Position numbers and translations under genes: made by a program. The notes beneath the pieces were generated by a model. That model was not told the origin of the DNA and did not search any database. It saw nothing but the letters and a program-made list of their open reading frames with translations. Of a DNA stretch of 64,000 nt, positions 35,160-44,229 are shown in pieces (position 1 is the stretch's first letter; each line of letters begins with the position of its first letter). The DNA lies in assembly GCA_050246945.1 (NCBI GenBank), contig JBFWVC010000011.1:62001-126000 (forward strand), given 5' to 3'. The DNA is from JAEUMD01 sp050246945 (GTDB taxonomy: Bacteria; Pseudomonadota; Alphaproteobacteria; Rhizobiales; Hyphomicrobiaceae).

Positions 35160-36605
35160 TCACAGGCCGCCCATCATGATGTATTTCATCTCGACGAATT
35201 CCTCGATGCCGTGGTGCGATCCCTCGCGGCCGAGACCAGACTCCTTCACGCCGCCGAATGGGGCCACCTCGGTGGAGATCACGCCCTCGTTGATGCCGAC
35301 GATGCCGAATTCCAGGGCTTCGGCGACACGCCAGACGCGGCCGATGTCGCGGGCATAGAAGTAAGCCGCCAACCCGAACTGCGTCGCGTTTGCCTGGGTG
35401 ATGACGTCCGCCTCGTCGTCGAATTTGAAGAGCGGTGCCACTGGGCCGAAGGTCTCCTCGCGCGCCACCTGCATGGCAGGCGTAACCCCGGTGAGGATTG
35501 TTGGCTCGAAGAAGGTGCCGCCCTTTTCGTGGCGCTTGCCGCCAAGGATGGCCTTGGCACCTTTGGCGAGCGCGTCGGCGATGTGCTCCTCGACCTTGAC
35601 CACCGCATCGGCGTTTATGAGGGGACCTTGCGTGACGCCGGGCACGGTGCCATCGCCCACTTTGAGTTTTGCGACCTCCGCGGCAAGCCTTTCGGCAAAG
35701 ACATCGTAGACACCCGATTGTACGTAGATGCGGTTGGCGCACACGCATGTCTGCCCGGCGTTGCGATATTTCGATGCGATCGCACCGGCCACCGCCTTGT
35801 CGATATCGGCATCGTCGAAGACGATGAAAGGCGCATTGCCGCCGAGCTCCAACCCGACGCGCTTTACGGTCCTGGCCGCCTGAGCCATCAGCAGCTTGCC
35901 CACTTGCGTCGAACCGGTGAACGTGACCATGCGGACGAGCGGATTGGAGGTCAGCTCCTCACCAACAGGCACCGGGTTGGTCGCCGTAACGACATTGAGC
36001 ACTCCCTTAGGGATGCCAGCTTCCTCCGCCAGAGCCGCAAGCGCCAAAGCGGACAGCGGCGTATCTTCCGCGGGCTTGACGACAGCCGTACAGCCGGCAG
36101 CAAGCGCGGGCGTCACCTTGCGTGTTATCATCGCGCTCGGGAAGTTCCATGGCGTGATGGCGGCGACCACGCCGATTGGCTGCTTTATAACGACGATACG
36201 GGCGTCGGGCTTGGGGGTCGGAATTGTCTCACCATAGATGCGCTTTGCCTCCTCGGCGAAGAATTCGACGAAGCCTGCACCGTAGATGATTTCGCCTTTG
36301 GCCTCAGCCAACGGCTTTCCCTGTTCCTCCGTCAGCAGTAGCGCCAGCTCATCGGCGTGCGCGACGATGAGGTCATACCAGCGGCGGATGATGGCGGCGC
36401 GCTCCTTGGCAAGCTTGCCGGACCACGCCGGCAACGCGCGGTGAGCAGCTTCGATCGCGGCGCGTGTCTCGGCGGCGCCCATGTCTGGAACGTGGGTGAT
36501 GATCTCTCCGGTTGCCTTGTTGCGGACCGGGGCCGATGGCGTGCCGACCCAGGCGCCTTCGATGAAAGCTTGGTCGCGCACCAATTTCAGCACTCTTTGT
36601 TGCAT
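35160..36605 (-). CDS. gabD: NAD(P)-dependent succinate-semialdehyde dehydrogenase
   Basis: This encodes 481 residues of the aldehyde dehydrogenase superfamily, closest to GabD. VTPWNFPSAMITRKVTPAL, the catalytic Glu in LELGGNAPFIVFDDAD, the catalytic Cys in RNAGQTCVCANR, and EETFGPVAPLF mark the fold; GVKESGLGREGSHHGIEEF near the end is typical of succinate- or glutarate-semialdehyde dehydrogenases. The reaction oxidises succinate semialdehyde to succinate. GGGAGA precedes the ATG. No gabT is nearby, so the exact substrate is less certain than the family. Confidence 0.9.
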   Translation of the reverse strand: MQQRVLKLVRDQAFIEGAWVGTPSAPVRNKATGEIITHVPDMGAAETRAAIEAAHRALPAWSGKLAKERAAIIRRWYDLIVAHADELALLLTEEQGKPLAEAKGEIIYGAGFVEFFAEEAKRIYGETIPTPKPDARIVVIKQPIGVVAAITPWNFPSAMITRKVTPALAAGCTAVVKPAEDTPLSALALAALAEEAGIPKGVLNVVTATNPVPVGEELTSNPLVRMVTFTGSTQVGKLLMAQAARTVKRVGLELGGNAPFIVFDDADIDKAVAGAIASKYRNAGQTCVCANRIYVQSGVYDVFAERLAAEVAKLKVGDGTVPGVTQGPLINADAVVKVEEHIADALAKGAKAILGGKRHEKGGTFFEPTILTGVTPAMQVAREETFGPVAPLFKFDDEADVITQANATQFGLAAYFYARDIGRVWRVAEALEFGIVGINEGVISTEVAPFGGVKESGLGREGSHHGIEEFVEMKYIMMGGL

Positions 36606-36828
36606 GGCACGTCTCCCTGTTTCATGCGAACCGGCGCCGAGGGCATTCGGGCGGATCGCCTGCCGAAAGAAAAAGAAGATTGTCCGACACGTACGTCGTG
36701 GCGGAGGCGCCCTTTTGCCAATGACATTGGGACTTGTGTAGAGACTGGAATTGGTGGTTACAAGACTTGAACCTGCATGCCTTGCCGCGTGTGCCGATCA
36801 ATTCACAACCGAGGCTGTCATTCGTCCC

Positions 36829-37518
36829 GTGTCCGTCTCCCTCTTCAGTGGCGCTACCATCGTGTTCGATCTCGACGGTACGCTCATAGACACAGCGCCC
36901 GACCTCATCGGCGCGACCAACCACGTGCTGGCGGGGCTGTCACTGCCGCCGCGGCCTGCCAATGCTGTTGAGCCGTGGATCAGTTTTGGTGCGCGACGCA
37001 TGATCGAGGAGGCGCTGAAGCAAAGCGGAGTGCGGCAATCGCAAACGGAGGTCGACAAGCTGCTCGGCGTTTTTCTCGATCACTACGAGGCGAACATTGC
37101 GAGCGGCAGCCGGCCTTATCCACACGTGCTCGACGAGATTTCCCGGCTGACCAGTGCAGGGGCCAAGGTCGCAATCTGCACCAACAAGCGCGAGGCACTG
37201 GCGTTCAAGCTGCTCGACGCGCTGCGATTGACTGAGCTTTTCGCTGCCATCATCGGCCGCGATACGCTACCCGTCTCCAAGCCTGACCCGGGTCATCTCA
37301 TCGGCACCATCGAACGGGCGGGCGGACGGATGGAACGGGCCATCATGGTCGGGGACAGCGGCGTTGACATAGCCACGGCCAGGGCGGCCGGCGTGCCGGT
37401 CGTCGGGGTCTCGTTTGGTTACTCAGACGTGCCAATTCGTGAGCTCAATCCTGATGTTGCGATCGATACGTATGCCAATTTGTCAGACGTGCTTGGCACG
37501 CTCTTCACTGTCGCTTGA
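36829..37518 (+). CDS. gph: Phosphoglycolate phosphatase (HAD family)
   Basis: This encodes 229 residues. HAD motif I is VFDLDGTLIDTAPDL, motif II ICTNK, motif III SKPDP and motif IV VGDSGVDIATARAAGVP. With LPVSKPDPGHL this fits Gph, which removes the phosphate of 2-phosphoglycolate. The GTG start gives the standard length; an ATG at 36751 would add 26 residues of no known role. The next gene downstream encodes a small secreted protein. Confidence 0.88.
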   Translation: MSVSLFSGATIVFDLDGTLIDTAPDLIGATNHVLAGLSLPPRPANAVEPWISFGARRMIEEALKQSGVRQSQTEVDKLLGVFLDHYEANIASGSRPYPHVLDEISRLTSAGAKVAICTNKREALAFKLLDALRLTELFAAIIGRDTLPVSKPDPGHLIGTIERAGGRMERAIMVGDSGVDIATARAAGVPVVGVSFGYSDVPIRELNPDVAIDTYANLSDVLGTLFTVA

Positions 37519-37658
37519 TACAAATCCGCCACACGATGCGTTTCTTGCCGGCGACCGCGGGTCGGACGTTCTTCGGTCCACGAGAAGCCACAATCCGGGG
37601 TCAAACGGCGTGAATTCGCAGACGACATGCGAATGGACAACAGAGGACACGAATCCAA

Positions 37659-37946
37659 ATGATCAAGCGTCTCATCCTGGCAGCAGCGGCGAGCGCTGCA
37701 CTCACAGGCGCATCCCTGGCGCAGGACAAACCTGCCGAACCTCCCGCTGACCCCGTCCTGGAGGCCTGCCTGCAAAAAGCCTTCGATCTTGCGCAGTCGG
37801 CAGAGCAGAAGAAATTGACCGACGCGGATCTGGATCAGCTCGAGCAGATGCTGGCCAAGATGGAAGGGCATTGCGACGCCAAGGAGACGGCCGAAGCCGA
37901 CAAGGTCGGCACCGAGATCAAGGCGATGCTCGATTCCAAGCAGTGA
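37659..37946 (+). CDS. Small secreted protein with two cysteines
   Basis: This encodes 95 residues with a signal peptide (MIKRLILAAAASAALTGASLAQ). The mature 73 residues are acidic and helical, with two cysteines (LEACLQKAF and EGHCDAK) likely joined in the periplasm. No family is recognised. GAGGA lies upstream. It is followed by a very strong hairpin and then the convergent lbpA operon. Confidence 0.72.
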   Translation: MIKRLILAAAASAALTGASLAQDKPAEPPADPVLEACLQKAFDLAQSAEQKKLTDADLDQLEQMLAKMEGHCDAKETAEADKVGTEIKAMLDSKQ

Positions 37947-37969
37947 GGCGACACCTATTTTGAGGTTTA

Positions 37970-38013
37970 CCAAATGCAAAGGGCGATCCGACAGAATCGC
38001 CCTTTGCATTTGG
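37970..38013. terminator. 18-bp perfect hairpin between convergent operons
   Basis: CCAAATGCAAAGGGCGAT and ATCGCCCTTTGCATTTGG pair perfectly around an 8-base loop. It separates the small secreted protein (plus) from lbpA (minus). With a TTTT nearby on the left side it could stop transcription arriving from the lbpA side. Confidence 0.75.
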
Positions 38014-38090
38014 CGCAAGGATGTTCCTCACCCGAAATGGCTCAGCTGCCGCATGGCTGCTACCACCGCTCGAGCCTGTTGCGGCCAGCA

Positions 38091-38531
38091 TCACGCACAG
38101 CCGGCAAATCCGTCTGCCGCCATTTTCTCTTCGTATTTGGCGGCGACCTCGGCGCCCGGAACGAGCGCTGCCTTGGCGGACGCCCAATCCTCCGGCTTGA
38201 GGACGATCATCCAGCCCTTGTCGTAAGGATCGTCGTTGGCAATCTTGGGATTGGCAACGAGGTCGTCGTTGACCGCAACCACCTCGCCGCCCGCCGCCGA
38301 CTTGGCGGGGCCGACCCACTTGCCGCTCTCGATGGTCGCGCACGACTTGCCCGAAGGAATGGACTTGCCCGCCTTCTTCGGCGTAAACGCTACCAGCTGT
38401 CCGGCCATGGCGGTCGCCACCGCCGTCATTCCGAGCTTGACCGTGCCGTCCCCCATCTCGCGAAACCAGATGTTGTTGGCGACATCGTAGAAGAGATCGT
38501 CGGGCAGGTTGCATCCGCGTACTGTCGGCAT
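38091..38531 (-). CDS. lbpA: Lipoate-binding protein of the LbpA type
   Basis: This encodes 146 residues similar to the glycine cleavage H protein. The lipoylation loop is CATIESGKWVGPAKS with Lys71 the expected acceptor, in place of the ESVKAAS-type loop of GcvH; ESGKWVGP is what LbpA proteins of sHdr sulfur oxidisers show. Residues 80-90 (GGEVVAVND) complete the lipoyl fold. There is no gcvT or gcvP nearby. LbpA carries sulfur-based intermediates for the sHdr complex. It is the last gene of the lipS1-lipT-lipS2-sLpl-dsrE-lbpA run. GGAGAG precedes the ATG. Confidence 0.88.
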   Translation of the reverse strand: MPTVRGCNLPDDLFYDVANNIWFREMGDGTVKLGMTAVATAMAGQLVAFTPKKAGKSIPSGKSCATIESGKWVGPAKSAAGGEVVAVNDDLVANPKIANDDPYDKGWMIVLKPEDWASAKAALVPGAEVAAKYEEKMAADGFAGCA

Positions 38532-38630
38532 CGTACTTCTCTCCAGCGTTATCGATCTGAAACATTTGGTCCGGCCGGCGTCGAACAGTGGCAATTTCAC
38601 TCCGAACCACGGTAGAATTCTACGACCTCA

Positions 38631-39011
38631 TCAATACGTGAGGACGCGAACCTCGTCATCCTCCATGATGGTCTCGATGAGATGCGCGCCGCCGACGATA
38701 CCTTCGCATTCGGGAATGAGATCATCCTTGGTCATGTCGAACAGGTCGAGGTTGGGCGAGCAGCAAAAGAACTTCGCGCCGGCCTCGTGCGCATCCTTGA
38801 TGAAATCGTAGACAGTCTTCGGGCTGCCCTCCTTGACGTGCAGCTTTTCGGCGACGCCCTTTTTCATGAGCGCGCCAGACGTGGCGGTGCAGATCACCTC
38901 CACGTCATATTCCATGGCGGCGGCGACGGAGGCCTGGAAGATCGGGGCACCCAGTTCCTCGCCGTTGCGCGGGTCGGTATTGGCCATGACGATGACGAGC
39001 TTGCTAGCCAT
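38631..39011 (-). CDS. DsrE-family sulfur-transfer protein
   Basis: This encodes 126 residues of the DsrE/DsrF fold: MASKLVIVMANTDPRNGEEL at the start, VEVICTATSGALMKKG in the middle, and AGAKFFCCSPNLDLFDM, with Cys83 and Cys84 where DsrE proteins hold a persulfide. Other cysteines are Cys41 and Cys102. Proteins like this pass sulfur from TusA to the oxidising complex; in Hyphomicrobium the matching type is called DsrE3. GAGAGGA lies before the ATG. It lies between the lipoate ligase and lbpA, which supports a job in that pathway. Confidence 0.85.
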   Translation of the reverse strand: MASKLVIVMANTDPRNGEELGAPIFQASVAAAMEYDVEVICTATSGALMKKGVAEKLHVKEGSPKTVYDFIKDAHEAGAKFFCCSPNLDLFDMTKDDLIPECEGIVGGAHLIETIMEDDEVRVLTY

Positions 39012-39176
39012 GAATGATCCTCTCAAAATGGTCACGGATTGATATGTTGGCGTCGTGCTGAGGATGCTGCCGCAAATCCCGCACCAGTCTAGCGCCGAGG
39101 CGCAGGTGCGCAAGCTCGCACGGGCTGGATGAGCTGCATTTGCGCCATCTCAATAATCCGGCGCAAACAGGCGTCG

Positions 39177-40250
39177 TCAGACCGCGGACAGCGCGGCCAC
39201 GATCGCGTCGCGGAAATCCTCCGGCCGGATTGAAAGCAGGTCGGGTCGGGCAGCGGCGAAGAACGCATCGACCGCCGCCCCCGCCTCCGCTACGGAAACG
39301 CCACGCAGCGCAGCCTCGAGGTCGAGCACCAGCCGCGGTGGCGTCACGAAGAAATCCCCGGTAATGAGCGCGTGGGCGATGCGGGACGCGCTCCGCTTGC
39401 CGTCAACCCGGACAAAGACAGTCACGGTACCGCCGGAACCCGTGACGCGCGCCTCCACGTGCTCGACGTCGTTTGGGGCGTCGATATCGAAGACGAAGCC
39501 GTCGCGCCCGACCTCTTCATCGTACAGGCTTGCGGCGCGTTCCTCCTCTGCCGCCGCTGCCGGATCGGCGAACAACTCAAGATCGAGCCCGCGCGTGAGG
39601 CCATCCGATATGGCTCTCTTCACCGCATCCGGATCGGGGCTGGCACCCGTCAGCGTCTTCAGTGTGGTGATCCGGCTTTCAGGGCGGTCCAGATCGTGAC
39701 GCTCGGTCTTGGCGCGGGGGACGTTCAAATAGGACATGACGCGGGCCGGATCGGCGTCGATCAGCAGCGTCCCCTGAAAGAAGAGCGTATCACCCTCGAA
39801 GAAGCCACCGGTGCCCGAGAGCTTGCGGCCGTCTACCTCGATATCATTGCGTGGGCGGAAGCGTGCGTCGATACCGAAAGCGCGCGACAGGCCATCGGCG
39901 GCGCTTTCACATATCCTGCGCGTGTAGTCTGCAAGGGCGGGCAACACGACGCGCCGGCGCGAGAACACCAGCTCCCATCCGAGCATACCCTCATCAAAGT
40001 AGATTGCGCCGCCTCCGGTTACGCGGCGAGCGATACCGATTTCATCGGCGCGACACCGATCGAGGTTCAGCTCGCGTGAGATTGCCTGGTGACGACCAAC
40101 CAAAGCAGTGGGCCGGAACTGAAGGAAACGGATGGTGTCGGGAATGAGACCAGCGGCGTGCAGATCGATGAGTGCTGCGTCGAACGCGACGTTGGCGCGA
40201 CCCTCGCGCAGCCCGGTATCAATGATGCGGAAGGGCACGGGCACGTTCAT
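39177..40250 (-). CDS. sLpl(AB)-type lipoate:protein ligase
   Basis: This encodes 357 residues. Residues 1-240 are an LplA catalytic domain: RRVTGGGAIYFDEGMLGWEL (75-94), the lysine in GRKLSGTGGFFEGD (Lys143) and FFQGTLLIDAD. Residues 255-357 are an LplB-like accessory domain (RDGFVFDIDAP onward), so both parts are fused. Such sLpl(AB) proteins attach octanoate or lipoate to LbpA. The neighbours are LipS-type synthases and LbpA itself. Its start overlaps the stop of a 47-residue ORF (ATGA). Confidence 0.88.
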   Translation of the reverse strand: MNVPVPFRIIDTGLREGRANVAFDAALIDLHAAGLIPDTIRFLQFRPTALVGRHQAISRELNLDRCRADEIGIARRVTGGGAIYFDEGMLGWELVFSRRRVVLPALADYTRRICESAADGLSRAFGIDARFRPRNDIEVDGRKLSGTGGFFEGDTLFFQGTLLIDADPARVMSYLNVPRAKTERHDLDRPESRITTLKTLTGASPDPDAVKRAISDGLTRGLDLELFADPAAAAEEERAASLYDEEVGRDGFVFDIDAPNDVEHVEARVTGSGGTVTVFVRVDGKRSASRIAHALITGDFFVTPPRLVLDLEAALRGVSVAEAGAAVDAFFAAARPDLLSIRPEDFRDAIVAALSAV

Positions 40251-40390
40251 GCACCCGTGGGCTTCAGGTCGTCTGGCGAGTTCTGCAACGAGACATGCTC
40301 ATTCCAGAAGATGCCGCCGCCCTCGCGGACTTCGACATCGCCTTTGCCGACAATGCGGCCAGAGAGACATGCAACAATGCTGCGCTTCAT
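40247..40390 (-). CDS. 47-residue ORF coupled to the lipoate ligase
   Basis: An ATG with AGGG upstream opens a frame that starts MKRSIVACLSGRIVGKGDVE and ends DDLKPTGA. Its TGA overlaps the ATG of the sLpl gene in the ATGA arrangement that marks translational coupling. It has a single cysteine (Cys8) and no known family. It fills the otherwise blank gap between lipS2 and the ligase. It could be a small partner protein or just a coupling leader. Confidence 0.5.
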   Translation of the reverse strand: MKRSIVACLSGRIVGKGDVEVREGGGIFWNEHVSLQNSPDDLKPTGA

Positions 40391-40456
40391 GACGGCTGCC
40401 CTGTATCGCGTTCAAATCGACGAATGATCTTTGCCGCCGCAGCAAGCGATGCGGGC

Positions 40457-41767
40457 TCAGCGAGTGGCAGTCCAGTTCTCGGGGTCGAGATCGTCGCCTG
40501 CCTCGTAGCCCTCTCCGGGTCGCTCCAGCCCCAACTGGTGGCGCACCTTGCGCACATCGACGGCTGCGAGCGGAAACGGGTAGCTCGCAACGTTCGACGG
40601 CGGGCTGTCGCCATAAGGCCGGTCACAGGCAGAGACGTCATCGGCCTCCTTGCCGGGACATCCTGACGTGCGGAACGCGGTCCCCTTGTCGATGATCGCG
40701 TCAAGCTCGCGCTGAGGGATGCCGAAGTCGGCAATGCGCCCTTCGCCATCGAAACGCATATGTTCCACGCGCACCCCCGCGTAGTCGATCAGGTAGCGGG
40801 CGAGCTGCACGCGCCGCCACTGATCGCGCGGCGTAGCGGGCAGATGGTCCATCAGCGAACCCTTTTCGGGGAAGAAGCAGAACATGTGCGAGTGTCCACC
40901 CATATCGACGAGACGCTGCACGAGCGACAACACGTCGTGCTCGCTCTCGCCCATGCCGACGATGATGTGCGCGCCGAACTTCTCCCTGCCAAAGATGTCG
41001 CGCGCGTCCTCAAGAATCTCCCAGTACTTCTTCCAGGAGTGCGGGCTGTCGACCCCCTTGCCGCGCGTACGATCAAAGATTTCCGGTGTGACCGCATCGA
41101 GTGCAACCGTGAAGATGTCCGCGCCCAGGTCCTTCAGGCGCTGGACATCGGCGCGCTGCATTGTGGTCGGGTTGGAGAGGATCGAGACCGGAAGGCTTGC
41201 CGGGTCGATGCGCGAGGTCCAGGTCTTCAACACGGAGACCGTATCCTCGTCGGAGCGCGGGTGCGTGATCATGGAAATGCACATGCGATGGAACGGCGTG
41301 CTTGCGCCATCGCGCGCGACGATCTCGACAACCTGCTCCATCGGCACGGCGGGCCAGTCGACACGGATGAAATTGCGGTCTGCGTAATCGCGGTCGGCCT
41401 CGCGATGGCGCGCGAGCCCGCAATAAGCGCAGTTGGCACGGCAGCCTTCGGGATACGTCAGCAGAAGATTGAGGCAGCGCGTGCAGCCGCAACGGTGCAT
41501 CCTACCGGGCATCACGCCCAGTGTGATTGCCGCCGCCGTCGACATCTGCACGTACTCGGGCGAGCGCATGTGAGGCGCGAGCCGGTTGTTGTTGGGCAGA
41601 TAGACGCCTTCGGCCGGCACATTGTGCGACTTCACCCTGCCGCCGTTCCTCGCCTCAGCCGGGATTGCCCCGGGCGTGCGCGGCTGCATTGCGCCATAGG
41701 CGTTGAAATCGCGCCCATCCGCGCCTGAACGCGACGGCAGTGCGGTTTCTCGCTTGATGCAGCTCAT
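40457..41767 (-). CDS. lipS2: Radical-SAM lipoyl synthase component (LipS2-like)
   Basis: This encodes 436 residues. The radical SAM cluster motif is CRANCAYC (Cys109, 113, 116). Ahead of it CGCTRC (Cys93, 95, 98) may bind the auxiliary sacrificial cluster, completed near the C-terminus by SGCPGKEADDVSACDRPYGD and a serine. The protein resembles biotin synthase-related radical SAM enzymes. Split lipoyl synthases LipS1 and LipS2 each insert one sulfur into octanoyl-protein. Which number applies to this gene is my inference from gene order. GAGGAA lies before the ATG; the gap to lipT is 23 bases. Confidence 0.8.
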   Translation of the reverse strand: MSCIKRETALPSRSGADGRDFNAYGAMQPRTPGAIPAEARNGGRVKSHNVPAEGVYLPNNNRLAPHMRSPEYVQMSTAAAITLGVMPGRMHRCGCTRCLNLLLTYPEGCRANCAYCGLARHREADRDYADRNFIRVDWPAVPMEQVVEIVARDGASTPFHRMCISMITHPRSDEDTVSVLKTWTSRIDPASLPVSILSNPTTMQRADVQRLKDLGADIFTVALDAVTPEIFDRTRGKGVDSPHSWKKYWEILEDARDIFGREKFGAHIIVGMGESEHDVLSLVQRLVDMGGHSHMFCFFPEKGSLMDHLPATPRDQWRRVQLARYLIDYAGVRVEHMRFDGEGRIADFGIPQRELDAIIDKGTAFRTSGCPGKEADDVSACDRPYGDSPPSNVASYPFPLAAVDVRKVRHQLGLERPGEGYEAGDDLDPENWTATR

Positions 41768-41790
41768 GTGCGTTCCTCATCACTCATCGC

Positions 41791-42912
41791 CTAGGCCGCC
41801 CAGTATTCCGGGAATGCGATCCAGCCGCGCTTCAGGTCGGCTTCAGTGGGCGCACCGCCCGACTTGTGTATTTCCATCAGTGAACGGCGACGGGCCAGCG
41901 CCCGCTCCAGCGATGGACCAAACAGCGCTTCCATTTCTTCGGCGTACGTGTCGGCAGCTGCTTCATTTCCCTTTATCAATCGTGCCGCCGCGGCTCCAGC
42001 CTCGCGGCCCGAGACGACGGCTGAAGCAATCCCCGCACCCGTCACGGGGTTGGCGAGGCCCGCCGCATCTCCCGCCAACAGGACTGTCCTCGCACCGATC
42101 CGCGAGACGAGACGCCGCATTCCGCCGACCGGAATCGCGCCGCCGGTATGGCCGCAGATTTCAGCGCCGATACGCCCCTCCTCCTTGAGCCGGGCTTGGA
42201 GATCGTCCAGCAACGGCTTCAACATTGCGCGCCACTCAGGTGCGACGCCAAGTCCGAGATTGCCGAACTCGCCCTTCGGGAACAGCCAAGCGTAGCCACC
42301 CGGAATACCGGCAGAGAGAAATATATCGGTTGCACCGAAGGGCTGCAGCAGCGGCACCGTAATCTGCCGCGTCTCGACGACCTCGGTATTTGGAGCACCG
42401 ACCGCACTGCCGACACGCGAGCGCGGGCCGTCCGCACCTATGACGACGTGCGCGGCGATCGAGACACCATCGGACAATTCTGCGTTGCCGCTGGCATCGA
42501 GTGAACGCAGGCATGTTGCGAAGCGACACTGCGCGCCGCGTGCTTTTGCACGCGCAACAAGTCCGGCATCAAAGGCAGCGCGATCGATCATAACTCCGGG
42601 GAAGTGCGGCTCGATGGCCGGAGCGGCGGCCTCCACGAAGGTCGCCATCGATGTGATGGCCTGCCGGCGCGCGGAGGAAAGATCAGCGATTTCCAAGTCC
42701 AGCATGCGAGGTACGAACTCGGCGCATTGCACCGGTATTCCAGCGTTGGTCTTGCGATCGAGGGCAATGACGCGGGCGCCGCGTGAGGCAGCTTCGGCGG
42801 CCGCTGCTGCGCCGGCGGGTCCCAGGCCGACAACGAGCACGTCACAGCTCTCTCGTTGCCTTGATTGCCCGTTCGCCCTCAACTCACCCGACTGCGCGCT
42901 GCCAATCGCCAT
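41791..42912 (-). CDS. lipT: FAD-dependent oxidoreductase, geranylgeranyl-reductase-like (LipT)
   Basis: This encodes 373 residues. The dinucleotide-binding motif VVGLGPAGAAAAAEAASRGA starts at residue 27; the second FAD motif is VLLAGDAAGLANPVTGAGIA, and GIPVQCAEFVPRML and SIAAHVVIGADGPRS are typical of the geranylgeranyl reductase family. In the sHdr-linked lipoate pathway the flavoprotein between the two LipS genes is named LipT; its exact reaction is not settled, perhaps electron supply. The ATG has GAGG upstream; a longer reading with 44 more residues is unsupported. Confidence 0.82.
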   Translation of the reverse strand: MAIGSAQSGELRANGQSRQRESCDVLVVGLGPAGAAAAAEAASRGARVIALDRKTNAGIPVQCAEFVPRMLDLEIADLSSARRQAITSMATFVEAAAPAIEPHFPGVMIDRAAFDAGLVARAKARGAQCRFATCLRSLDASGNAELSDGVSIAAHVVIGADGPRSRVGSAVGAPNTEVVETRQITVPLLQPFGATDIFLSAGIPGGYAWLFPKGEFGNLGLGVAPEWRAMLKPLLDDLQARLKEEGRIGAEICGHTGGAIPVGGMRRLVSRIGARTVLLAGDAAGLANPVTGAGIASAVVSGREAGAAAARLIKGNEAAADTYAEEMEALFGPSLERALARRRSLMEIHKSGGAPTEADLKRGWIAFPEYWAA

Positions 42913-43056
42913 GGCCGCCTCATCGGGCTCGGGTCGATGCGAACATGTCCGTGGGCTCCAGCCGGCACCCGCGGGCAGGCGCGCGACAGGCCGAAAGCCG
43001 CTGCTCGCTGGCGGTAGACGCCCCGTCCGCTTCAGCAAGTGCAAACGTCGATGCGA

Positions 43057-44160
43057 CTAGGCAGCGCATGAAACGCCTCCGCTTGCCGATCCGCCGACTT
43101 TGATGGAGCAGCAGGCATGCGCCTGTGTAAACGGGCGACCGATGGCCTCTGCCACTGCAACGGCGCCGTCGGCTGGATAAGCGATGCCGTCGAGGCCGGC
43201 CATGACGGCATAGGCGTCTACGATGCGCTTGTGCATGCCGGGCGGACGGGCACAGCCAAGATTGACAGGCCGGTCAGAAAGTCGCGCTCGGGCCTCCCGG
43301 AAGATGCGACCGACGTCGGCCGAATCCGGTGTCACGAACGTGCCTTCCTTCGCATAGAACGGCATGATGACGACAAGGACGAGCGAATGGATATTGTGCC
43401 GCGCGCAGATGTCGAGCGCGCGCGCCTCACCCAGCAGGCGGCCATAGTGGAGCCCGATGACGATATGCGGGACGACCTCCATGCTTGTCGCGCACAGCGC
43501 GGCGAGCGTCGACTCGAAGTCCCCGACAGGGCGGTCGAGATGGTAGACTTCGCGAATGGTCTCTTCGGCACCGATGACGTCCATCATCGCTGTGTCCACA
43601 CCGGCCGAGGCCATGAGCCTGGCGCGCGTCTGATCGAGCAGGGCCGAGTGAATGGCGATCTTCAGGTGGGGAAAGTCGCGCTTGAGCCGCTCAATGACCG
43701 GATAGTACTTTTCATACTTGATCTCGTTGCGCCGGTTTGACCCGCCCGACAGGAGAAAGCCCTGCAGGTTCTGCAGGAGGACGAGGTCGCGCACCTTTAA
43801 GTCGAGCATCTCGGGCGTCGTCGCCGGGATCATCGGTTCGAGGATAGCTGCCCGACAATGGTCGCAATCGAGCGCGCACGCGCCACCCGTGACGGAGAAG
43901 GCGGGGAAGGCGTTCTTGCCGCAGCCCTTGATCTCTGATGACTCGTACTCGCGGAAAGTCGGCGTCGAAAAGCGGATCTGGCGCAGTGGGCGCACGCGCG
44001 CGTCAGCCTCCATTGCGGCGACAAGCGCTGAATCGAATGCGGCGTCCTCCAGCGCCTCGACGGCAGACAGGCGGTCGAGCCACGGACCTTGTGCGGAACT
44101 CGAAGCTGCCATCGCCGTGGCCGGCTCTCCAACTGCCGTCGAAACCATGCGTGATTCCAT
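43057..44160 (-). CDS. lipS1: Radical-SAM lipoyl synthase component (LipS1-like)
   Basis: This encodes 367 residues. The radical SAM motif is CALDCDHC (Cys95, 99, 102) in FSVTGGACALDCDHCRAA. Later parts are GFLLSGGSNRR, IAIHSALLDQTRAR, GVDTAMMDVIGAEETIREVY and a final HACCSIKVGG. This is the uncharacterised radical SAM type that works with the biotin-synthase-like partner in split lipoyl synthase. A GTG four codons further up is an alternative start. It is the first gene of its run; two CTAG palindromes separate it from the DsrK-like gene upstream. Confidence 0.8.
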   Translation of the reverse strand: MESRMVSTAVGEPATAMAASSSAQGPWLDRLSAVEALEDAAFDSALVAAMEADARVRPLRQIRFSTPTFREYESSEIKGCGKNAFPAFSVTGGACALDCDHCRAAILEPMIPATTPEMLDLKVRDLVLLQNLQGFLLSGGSNRRNEIKYEKYYPVIERLKRDFPHLKIAIHSALLDQTRARLMASAGVDTAMMDVIGAEETIREVYHLDRPVGDFESTLAALCATSMEVVPHIVIGLHYGRLLGEARALDICARHNIHSLVLVVIMPFYAKEGTFVTPDSADVGRIFREARARLSDRPVNLGCARPPGMHKRIVDAYAVMAGLDGIAYPADGAVAVAEAIGRPFTQAHACCSIKVGGSASGGVSCAA

Positions 44161-44229
44161 GCGCGATCTCACCTCTGCCTTGGCGCGGCCTGACGCTTCG
44201 CTGCCGCAGTGATCGCGCCGACGATCAGC

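Noticed and set aside
38091..38531. Glycine cleavage H protein as the name for the lipoyl protein
   Set aside because: There is no gcvT or gcvP nearby and the lipoyl loop reads ESGKWVGP with lipoate-assembly and DsrE neighbours, which fits LbpA better.
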